Shown piece by piece: positions 6,863 to 11,509 of a DNA stretch of 11,509 nucleotides. A program made the translations under genes and the position numbers. Each line of letters begins with the position of its first letter. Position 1 is the stretch's first letter. Below the pieces are notes generated by a model. It was not told where the DNA came from, ran no database searches, and was given only the letters and a program-made list of their open reading frames with translations. Source of the DNA: DAOTYH01 sp034435015 (GTDB lineage: Bacteria > Chloroflexota > Anaerolineae > Aggregatilineales > UBA3940); NCBI GenBank assembly GCA_034435015.1, contig DAOTYH010000028.1, positions 1 to 11,509 of the forward strand, given 5' to 3'.

Positions 6863-8548
6863 TTACCGCACTGTGATCGTGATCTGGCGCTGGGTGGTTG
6901 TGCCGTCAGTGAGATAGACAGTCAAGGTATAGGTAGTGGTCGCGGTCGGGCATACCGTCTGCGACCCCTGCCCTATGACCCCCTGCCCGTTCAGGAAGAC
7001 CGCCTGCACGTTCTGGACGTTCCATGAGAGGGTGGTACATTGCCCGGCGCCGATGGAGACCGCACCAGCCGTAAAGGAGATCGTAGCTCCGCCGGGCAAC
7101 GCCGGTGCGCTGACGACGCGCACCAGCCAGCCCGCCACGTAGCCCGTCTGCCCGTTGAAGCTGATGGCGTACCAGCCGTTCTGCTGACCCAGCACCGCAT
7201 AGGACGTGCCAGGGCTGATACGGCCTATGACGCTGTAGCCCGTCCCCGGCCCCGACCGCACGTTGATCGTCGAGTTGGCCTCGATCATCTGCCCGGTCGG
7301 CGAGCCGCCCGACGGCGGAGACGCGCTCCCCCCGCTGACGACGCGCACCAGCCAGCCCGCCACATAGCCCGTCTGCCCGTTGAAGCTGATGGCGTACCAG
7401 CCGTTCTGCTGACCCAGCACCGCATAGGACGTGCCGGGGCTGATCCGGCCTATGATGCTGTAGCCCGTCCCCGGCCCCGACCGCACGTTGATCGTCGAGT
7501 TGGCCTCGATCATCTGCCCGGTCGGCGAGCCGCCCGACGGCGCTGAGGGCTGAGAGCCGGCCCCGCTCTTCCATGCCGCGATCAGCGGGCGCAGGGTGTC
7601 AAGCGACTGCGTGCCGTATAGCACGCTCGGCTCAATGTGCGAGTTCTCCATGAACTCGTTCCAGCTCACCACCAGAATCACATCTGTACCGGCGGTCACG
7701 GCGCCGTTCCAGCTATTCGCCAGGAACTGCCCGCCGGCGCGGTCACGCGGGGAGGTAGGGTTGGGACGGTTGTCACGGGCGGCGATCAGGTTCTCGTTCC
7801 AGCCGGGGTGAACGGTGGGCATATAGAACGTCCCGCCCCGATTGGCGACGGCGTTGCGCTCCTGAATGTAACGCGAACTGCTCCCGTTGGCCCACGCCAG
7901 GTTGAAGGCGTACATGCCGTCCATTGCCCCGCCGTACAGACAGCATCCGTTCAGCCCCTCGGCGATCCACAGGGTGGTGCGGTTGGGGTCAACCTGATTG
8001 CGGATGGACTGCCACTCGCTGGAGCTGAAGCCGGCAGAACTCTGGAAGGCAAACACGATCACCGGCCTGCCGTTGTAGCGCAGGTAGCCGGGGTGGTTGG
8101 CCCGGTCATTAACCAGCCAGCGGAGCGAGTTGATCAGGCCGTTGCGGTCGCGGTTGAAGGCCGGGTTGAACATGTCCACCACTGCCGCCACGCGGAAGCC
8201 GCGCTCGGCGGCACGGTCCAGCATGTTGTTCAGCACGGGTGTGGTGGTGGCCTGATCAGCCAGCCCAAACCACGACACCAGGAAGGCATCTATGCCGGCG
8301 CCGCGGGCCTGATCGATCTGGGTGGCGGCGACACCGGGATCGCGCGAGTCATACTTACCGATCAGCGGGTAGTCCGTCAGGACGTTCGCCTGCATATCCC
8401 ATGAAGGCCCGCCTGACCAGAATCCCATGTAATAGACCCACACCTGCCGGTTGGTCTGCGCTTCAGCCGGCGGGGCGGGCTGAGCTAACCCGATGCTCAG
8501 CAGGACAATCACCAGCACAGCCAGCAGAAAGGGCAATCTGTTCTTCAT
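6863..8548 (-). CDS. Secreted GH99/GH71-like glycosidase-type protein with two SH3b domains
   Basis: 561 aa from the ATG at 8546-8548. An in-frame TTG at 8566 is less likely because TTGGAG lies just before the ATG. A signal peptide is clear: KNR, a hydrophobic core at 5-22, and AEA-Q cleavage after about residue 30. Residues about 33-325 resemble the TIM-barrel proteins annotated as glycoside hydrolase family 99/71-like, with 'YYMGFWSG', 'GIDAFLVSWFG', 'HPGYLRYNGRPVIVF' and the signature 'VSWNEFMENSHIEPS' (Glu298 and Glu306 as candidate catalytic residues). A Gly/Ser/Pro linker leads to two SH3b domains (about 344-404 and 419-479) differing by one residue, and then a C-terminal Ig-like module (488-561) with a likely Cys504-Cys533 disulfide. 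It probably acts outside the cell on a polysaccharide, with the SH3b copies binding cell wall or glycan. The substrate is unknown. Confidence 0.82.
   Translation of the reverse strand: MKNRLPFLLAVLVIVLLSIGLAQPAPPAEAQTNRQVWVYYMGFWSGGPSWDMQANVLTDYPLIGKYDSRDPGVAATQIDQARGAGIDAFLVSWFGLADQATTTPVLNNMLDRAAERGFRVAAVVDMFNPAFNRDRNGLINSLRWLVNDRANHPGYLRYNGRPVIVFAFQSSAGFSSSEWQSIRNQVDPNRTTLWIAEGLNGCCLYGGAMDGMYAFNLAWANGSSSRYIQERNAVANRGGTFYMPTVHPGWNENLIAARDNRPNPTSPRDRAGGQFLANSWNGAVTAGTDVILVVSWNEFMENSHIEPSVLYGTQSLDTLRPLIAAWKSGAGSQPSAPSGGSPTGQMIEANSTINVRSGPGTGYSIIGRISPGTSYAVLGQQNGWYAISFNGQTGYVAGWLVRVVSGGSASPPSGGSPTGQMIEANSTINVRSGPGTGYSVIGRISPGTSYAVLGQQNGWYAISFNGQTGYVAGWLVRVVSAPALPGGATISFTAGAVSIGAGQCTTLSWNVQNVQAVFLNGQGVIGQGSQTVCPTATTTYTLTVYLTDGTTTQRQITITVR
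7109..7316. repeat. Tandem SH3b-coding repeat, copy 1
   Basis: 208 bp matching 7334-7541 with only four substitutions that I can count, at a repeat period of 225 bp. It encodes the second (C-terminal) SH3b domain of the minus-strand secreted protein. The near identity, including synonymous sites, indicates recent duplication or ongoing gene conversion. Confidence 0.95.
7334..7541. repeat. Tandem SH3b-coding repeat, copy 2
   Basis: Partner of 7109-7316, encoding the first SH3b domain. The two proteins differ by one conservative change (YSIIG here, YSVIG in the other). The intervening bases encode a GGSASPPSG-type linker. Confidence 0.95.
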
Positions 8549-8592
8549 CGAGGCGCTCCAAGCCAACTGTACGGACGTTGTGAATCACCCTG

Positions 8593-8598
8593 ATCATA
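8593..8598 (-). promoter_or_regulatory. Possible -10 box of the secreted GH99-like gene
   Basis: TATGAT on the minus strand about 45 nt upstream of the ATG. The -35 region is poor. A second A/T island (TATATA, 8618-8623) lies 20 bp further upstream and may be the real element. Weak call. Confidence 0.25.
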
Positions 8599-8606
8599 GG
8601 GCGTCC

Positions 8607-8658
8607 GGCGGCGTAAGTATATAGTACATTAGATGCAGGCACTTCCGTTCATGCGGCT
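8607..8658 (+). repeat. Left member of a diverged inverted repeat flanking the restriction-modification operon
   Basis: Begins GGCGGCGTAAGTATATAGTACAT and ends CGTTCATGCGGCT. The reverse complement of 11049-11085 begins GGCGGCGTAGGTAGTACAT and ends CGTTATGCGGCT. The outer parts of both ends match, but the interior carries insertions and deletions (52 against 37 bp). The pair may be the relic of element ends or two copies of a dispersed genomic repeat. Confidence 0.4.
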
Positions 8659-8684
8659 AGAGAGCCTGTTTTGACGGCCAGCGC

Positions 8685-8699
8685 CAGCCGCCGTGAAGC
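8685..8699 (+). repeat. 15-bp direct repeat, left copy
   Basis: CAGCCGCCGTGAAGC, identical and in the same orientation at 11096-11110. The two copies bracket the low-GC restriction-modification operon (2.4 kb apart). This could be a recombination footprint, or a dispersed repeat. Confidence 0.55.
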
Positions 8700-8736
8700 G
8701 CAGTCGGCTACAGCCCTGGGTTGGATGGTGCTACTA

Positions 8737-8768
8737 TTTGCCCCCGTCTGCTAACGTCTGGGAGCAAA
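8737..8768 (-). terminator. Hairpin overlapping the end of the restriction endonuclease gene
   Basis: On the minus strand TTTGCTCCC (8768-8760) pairs with GGGGGCAAA (8745-8737), including one G-U pair, around a 14-nt loop that contains the endonuclease stop codon. No U-run follows, so termination is only a possibility. Confidence 0.35.
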
Positions 8769-9542
8769 CAGGGCAAATTTCGTGTCAATCTCAGGCCTCA
8801 ATTCAATACCAACATCTTCAAAAACCTGTAATAATTCGCCGTAAGTGTTCTCACCGCCAAGAAAGTCCCAGAATTCTTCGGCAACTTTTACTTCATTAGT
8901 CAGATCGAACATACCCTGAAATGTCCAGCGGTCATAGGGTTGTGGCTCATAAGGATTGTATGGAATGGCAAGCCCTGTGTAAATCTTCTTGGGATGTGGG
9001 TTTATAGCGCCTCGTATTGCCACCCATTCAAGCATTTTTCGCTTGAATCCGACGATTTCATCAACGTTTGGTTTGGCAGTCTTGAGGTCAAAATAGTATT
9101 CAGTGCCATCTTCTGATTCCAAGAATAGGTCAATTTGGGGGCGCTTTACTTTCTTAAGAGTGCCTGTTTGTGCAACTTGAAGAATCGTTATTATTTCAGC
9201 AGGCTTGTTAGGTTTGGCCCTAGCGGCTCTTAAGTCATCTACGATGCGTTGAATCACAACCTGCGCCTTGTCGCTAATTGTGTCATTAAAGCCCTTATAC
9301 TGGTTGACGGCACGCTTGAAGTGTGGAGAGGCAACAAGGGCAGCAACTTGCTCAAAGACTGATGTTCCAAGTGTTGTATTGATAGACTGGATAAATGAGA
9401 ATAAAGCCATACGGTCTTGACCAAGCAAGCGAACATGAAACGGCATGTTGTTGGACTCGGGCAAATACTCAGATAATTTGCGTCTGATTTGCCTTCTAAG
9501 CAAATTGGCTATCTGTTCACGTTGGTTATTTGATAAGCCCAT
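8751..9542 (-). CDS. Type II restriction endonuclease, TdeIII/MjaII-like, PD-(D/E)xK fold
   Basis: 263 aa. It would cut unmodified double-stranded DNA at the site protected by the adjoining methyltransferase. The catalytic core is visible as Asp138 in 'RPQIDLFLES' followed by Asp152-Leu-Lys154 in 'YYFDLKTAKPN', a PD-(D/E)xK arrangement with Asp in place of the usual Glu. The C-terminal segment 'TYGELLQVFEDVGIELRPEID' and the overall length recall the TdeIII/MjaII group. Characterised members of that group cut GGNCC; specificity here is not shown. The ATG abuts the methyltransferase stop codon (TAA then ATG, no gap), so translation is probably coupled and the methyltransferase made first. Base composition is low-GC compared with the left half of the window, as expected for a transferred module. 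Confidence 0.82.
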   Translation of the reverse strand: MGLSNNQREQIANLLRRQIRRKLSEYLPESNNMPFHVRLLGQDRMALFSFIQSINTTLGTSVFEQVAALVASPHFKRAVNQYKGFNDTISDKAQVVIQRIVDDLRAARAKPNKPAEIITILQVAQTGTLKKVKRPQIDLFLESEDGTEYYFDLKTAKPNVDEIVGFKRKMLEWVAIRGAINPHPKKIYTGLAIPYNPYEPQPYDRWTFQGMFDLTNEVKVAEEFWDFLGGENTYGELLQVFEDVGIELRPEIDTKFALFAPRR

Positions 9543-10973
9543 TTACACATCCTTCATCATGAAGAAGATAGTTTCCTGGTAGGGATCATCACCTTGCTCG
9601 GTACGTTTTGTTACCGCTCGATGAAATTTGTCCACGATTCTTAATCCGCTACCTCTGGCGATCTCTGGATACAGATTAAAACGGTCATTTGCCACAACAA
9701 AGATTTTCCCATCAGGCTTCACCAATGGCAGAATATTTCGGAGCACTGCAATAATGCCATCAACATACTCCCGTTGCGCCTGCTTGGATTTGCCCTTTTT
9801 CTTTGGGCCGATTTCAAGCTCATCTTGGCGCGGGAATCCAAAAAGCTCGTAGGCGTAAATATGTTGGTCATGGTAATCAATTTGCCCAACATAGGGGGGT
9901 GAAGTAAAGATGCCATCTATAGGACGGTTGGCGATAACTGTATTAGATAACTCAGCGCGTAAGTCTACTATCCTAGAGTCTGCTTGAATTACCGTTATTG
10001 TCTTGTCAGAGCGCAACTTGTCAAACTCAGCAATACGTCGTGCTGTATCTCCACTATAAGCATGAATTTTTGTTATACAATTGTCAATTGGCATACAGTA
10101 GCGACGATGTTTCTTGCACCAATATTTTTCTCCAACACGTAGAGGCGCTTTGGGGGTAGCCAAATCATAATGGGGAACAAGACGGGAAGAACGAACCGCT
10201 CGACTGAGTACCACGCGCAATAAGTCTTGGTACTGATAATGTGGAATCAATCGGCGATAGTAAAGCATTTCCAGTAAGGCACGAGGTGCGAACCAGGTTC
10301 TGAGATATTCGCTAGTGCATTCCTGTAACAAAGATGTTTGAAGATTATCCATCCTATCTTCAGGAAAGAGGGGCAAACTAACTTCACCAGATTGAGTCAG
10401 GTATTTTGAGAACCTTGCAACCCGTTGTTCGACTTCCAGTATTTCAGAACGCGCCTTCGCAACGTCATATTTTGCGGCTTTGACTCGCGCGATAAGGCAG
10501 TTAAAAGGCGAGATGTCAATGCCAATCGTGTGCATTTTCATCTCGTTTCCCTGTATCAAGGTCGTTCCAGACCCCATAAATGGGTCAAGGATAACATCAT
10601 CAGGTTGAAAATAACGCGCCAGAAACCATTCTACGAGTTGGGGAATAAATTTGCCCAGATAAGGGTGCAGGCGGTGAACGTGTTTCGTTCGCTGATACTC
10701 GGGGACATCATGAAAGCCAAGTTCGGGATGAAGCCCAGCGTGATGATGTTTCTCAAGTCCCTGCTCTACCAGAGACAAGAATGTCTTTATTTCCTTGAGA
10801 GAAACCCGCAAATGCCCGTTCTGGGCGCGTTTAATCAACTCGCCGTGCTCATTGTATTTTCCAATACGCCCGCGCTGAATGTAGTCGCGGATATTGTGAG
10901 GCGTTTTGCCAACAATTCGGGCCGCTTCTTCAATCGTTACTAACTCAAGATCATCTGCCATAAGTTGCCCCAT
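9543..10973 (-). CDS. Site-specific DNA methyltransferase (N4-cytosine type) with N-terminal helix-turn-helix
   Basis: 476 aa. It would methylate the recognition site of the downstream endonuclease using S-adenosylmethionine. Motif I (AdoMet binding) is 'DPFMGSGTT' (130-138) followed by 'IGIDISPFN' (150-158). The catalytic motif IV is 'TSPPY' (357-361), a form typical of N4-cytosine enzymes; N6-adenine specificity is not excluded. Motif I precedes IV by about 220 residues. That middle region includes 'WCKKHRRYCMPIDNC' (285-299) and probably holds target recognition. Residues about 10-70 form a MerR/excisionase-like helix-turn-helix ('TIEEAARIVGKTPHNIRDYI'), an unusual addition that might recognise DNA or autoregulate. 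The start is uncertain: the ATG at 10973 or the in-frame ATG at residue 5; both have weak ribosome binding sites. Low GC. Confidence 0.88.
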   Translation of the reverse strand: MGQLMADDLELVTIEEAARIVGKTPHNIRDYIQRGRIGKYNEHGELIKRAQNGHLRVSLKEIKTFLSLVEQGLEKHHHAGLHPELGFHDVPEYQRTKHVHRLHPYLGKFIPQLVEWFLARYFQPDDVILDPFMGSGTTLIQGNEMKMHTIGIDISPFNCLIARVKAAKYDVAKARSEILEVEQRVARFSKYLTQSGEVSLPLFPEDRMDNLQTSLLQECTSEYLRTWFAPRALLEMLYYRRLIPHYQYQDLLRVVLSRAVRSSRLVPHYDLATPKAPLRVGEKYWCKKHRRYCMPIDNCITKIHAYSGDTARRIAEFDKLRSDKTITVIQADSRIVDLRAELSNTVIANRPIDGIFTSPPYVGQIDYHDQHIYAYELFGFPRQDELEIGPKKKGKSKQAQREYVDGIIAVLRNILPLVKPDGKIFVVANDRFNLYPEIARGSGLRIVDKFHRAVTKRTEQGDDPYQETIFFMMKDV

Positions 10974-10995
10974 CTGCCGTACGTATTTTCCCCAT

Positions 10996-11005
10996 AATTA
11001 TAATT
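10996..11005 (-). promoter_or_regulatory. Promoter -10 region of the restriction-modification operon inside a palindrome
   Basis: A perfect TATAAT (minus strand, 10997-11002) is embedded in a 10-bp perfect palindrome, AATTATAATT. It lies 24 nt before the first ATG of the methyltransferase, giving a leader of under 20 nt. The -35 match (TTCTGG at 17-bp spacing) is poor. The palindrome is a possible autoregulatory site. Confidence 0.5.
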
Positions 11006-11048
11006 GGCAGAATGCCCATCCAGAAAACTACAATTTTGTCAGTTTGTC

Positions 11049-11085
11049 AGCCGCATAACGAACGTTATGTACTACCTACGCCGCC
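11049..11085 (-). repeat. Right member of the diverged inverted repeat
   Basis: Reverse-complement partner of 8607-8658. It contains the 16-bp dyad CATAACG-AA-CGTTATG at 11054-11069. It sits about 80 bp upstream of the methyltransferase start. Confidence 0.4.
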
Positions 11086-11095
11086 CGCCGAAGTA

Positions 11096-11110
11096 CAGCC
11101 GCCGTGAAGC
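11096..11110 (+). repeat. 15-bp direct repeat, right copy
   Basis: CAGCCGCCGTGAAGC, identical to 8685-8699. Together they bracket the restriction-modification operon. Confidence 0.55.
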
Positions 11111-11238
11111 CGTCAGATAGAAGCGTGGGTCAGGTAACCGCCTATGTTTTCGAGTGTTGTTCTGTTGATGCAAGAACACTTAAGCGGTATCTGACTCTCT
11201 CTTGCCTGAGCTTTATTTTAGCATAGGAGTTATTAGCA

Positions 11239-11322
11239 ATGAAGCTACACCAGAAAACCACGAGAGAGGCGATAGCGCTTTCCCGCACGCGTAGTATTCT
11301 CAATAAAAATGCGACTCCGTGA
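11239..11322 (+). CDS. Possible 27-aa leader ORF upstream of the transposase
   Basis: ATG at 11239 with AGGAG 9 nt upstream (in 'cataggag'); the frame stops at TGA 11320-11322. The peptide is basic (begins MKLHQKTTREAIALSRTR). Its stop codon lies inside the left arm of the hairpin that hides the transposase ribosome binding site, so ribosomes on this ORF could open the hairpin. There is no homology evidence; it may simply be chance. Confidence 0.25.
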   Translation: MKLHQKTTREAIALSRTRSILNKNATP

Positions 11323-11361
11323 TAAAGTTGTAGAGACAAAACCAACAACAGAATCACGGAG
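11315..11361 (+). promoter_or_regulatory. Hairpin covering the transposase ribosome binding site
   Basis: CTCCGTGAT (11315-11323) pairs with ATCACGGAG (11353-11361), and GTTGT (11327-11331) with ACAAC (11345-11349). Together they form a 14-bp stem with one 3x3 internal loop and a 13-nt apical loop. The GGAG in the right arm is the ribosome binding site of the ATG at 11367, so the folded RNA would block translation. Such structures limit transposase synthesis from read-through transcripts in IS10 and IS200. The same dyad could alternatively be a transposase-binding subterminal repeat. Confidence 0.55.
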
Positions 11362-11366
11362 CGCTG

Positions 11367-11509
11367 ATGGACAGTATAACACGGATTCGAGCGGCGTACG
11401 CATTGAGAAAGCAAGGGATTGCCGTTGAGGCGATTGCCCGCGAGGTGGGACGGGATCGAGCGACAGTGTATCGGTGGCTGAAAGGTATCAAGCAGAGGGG
11501 GATCGAGGG
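11367..11509 (+). CDS. Transposase-like protein, N-terminal helix-turn-helix (cut by window edge)
   Basis: ATG at 11367, 5 nt after GGAG; 47 codons are visible and the frame is still open at the window end. The peptide is a compact three-helix homeodomain-like fold: 'RIRAAYALRKQGIAVEAIA' then 'REVGRDRATVYRWLKGI'. This is the usual start of IS-type DDE transposases and integrase-like proteins. The exact IS family cannot be set from this fragment, and a simple helix-turn-helix regulator remains possible. It lies just right of the low-GC restriction-modification island and supports a mobile context. Confidence 0.65.
   Translation, partial: MDSITRIRAAYALRKQGIAVEAIAREVGRDRATVYRWLKGIKQRGIE

Larger units (their letters stand above)
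11006..11238. other. Intergenic stretch with small dyads and repeats, no convincing gene
   Basis: The interval between the restriction-modification promoter and the possible leader ORF. It holds a 16-bp dyad CATAACG-AA-CGTTATG (11054-11069), a 6-bp stem TGTACT/AGTACA (11068-11073/11092-11097), and the right copies of both flanking repeats. A weak plus-strand promoter-like pair is present: TTGATG (11165-11170), 17 bp, TATCTG (11188-11193). A minus-strand open frame over 11142-11414 overlaps the transposase start and shows no coding character. Confidence 0.5.

Noticed and set aside
7040..7546. 168-codon plus-strand open frame opposite the SH3b repeats
   Set aside because: Its internal repetition only mirrors the duplicated SH3b coding sequence on the minus strand.
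11054..11110. Integron attC site
   Set aside because: CATAACG/CGTTATG pairs look attC-like, but the two halves are only 2 bp apart, do not fit the RYYYAAC/GTTRRRY core consensus, and the related copy at 8607-8658 is in the opposite orientation.
11142..11414. 90-codon minus-strand open frame near the right edge
   Set aside because: Overlaps the transposase start, hairpin and leader region on the other strand; no domain and no plausible ribosome binding site seen.

Overview
The window looks like chromosomal DNA from a GC-rich bacterium, most likely a member of the Chloroflexota (Anaerolineae-like). This is an inference. It rests on high GC in most genes (about 63% in sampled lines), a corrinoid methyltransferase of the MttB type, a secreted glycosidase-like protein carrying SH3b repeats and a C-terminal Ig-like module, and the style of the transposase N-terminus. 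No rRNA, tRNA or CRISPR array was seen.

Left part (1-4539): a divergent catabolic locus. On the minus strand, a histidine ammonia-lyase-type MIO enzyme (2131-3717) is followed after 45 bp by a non-pyrrolysine trimethylamine methyltransferase (MttB) family protein (619-2085). A hairpin terminator (531-567) follows, then a small separately promoted gene of unknown function (54-449). Facing them on the plus strand is a GntR/FCD-type regulator (3826-4539). The shared intergenic region holds a promoter and a perfect 23-bp palindrome that is the obvious operator candidate. The pairing of an amino-acid lyase with a methylamine/betaine methyltransferase suggests use of an N-methylated amino acid, possibly a histidine betaine. 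That substrate is a hypothesis.

Middle part (4544-8548): ordinary cargo. A GT4 glycosyltransferase sits 4 bp behind the regulator. After a convergent terminator come a small glycine/alanine-rich membrane protein, an LMW-PTP-type arsenate reductase with a perfect TATAAT box, and a large secreted GH99-like protein with two nearly identical SH3b domains encoded by a 225-bp-period tandem duplication.

Right part (8549-11509): an accessory island with much lower GC (about 43% in a sampled line). It carries a two-gene type II restriction-modification operon on the minus strand: an N4-cytosine-type DNA methyltransferase with an N-terminal helix-turn-helix (9543-10973), directly followed (TAA-ATG, no gap) by a PD-(D/E)xK endonuclease resembling the TdeIII/MjaII group (8751-9542). 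Two repeat pairs flank it: a 15-bp direct repeat and a diverged inverted repeat. The window ends inside the 5' part of a transposase-like gene (11367 to the edge). Its ribosome binding site is buried in a long hairpin, whose other arm overlaps the stop codon of a possible 27-codon leader ORF.
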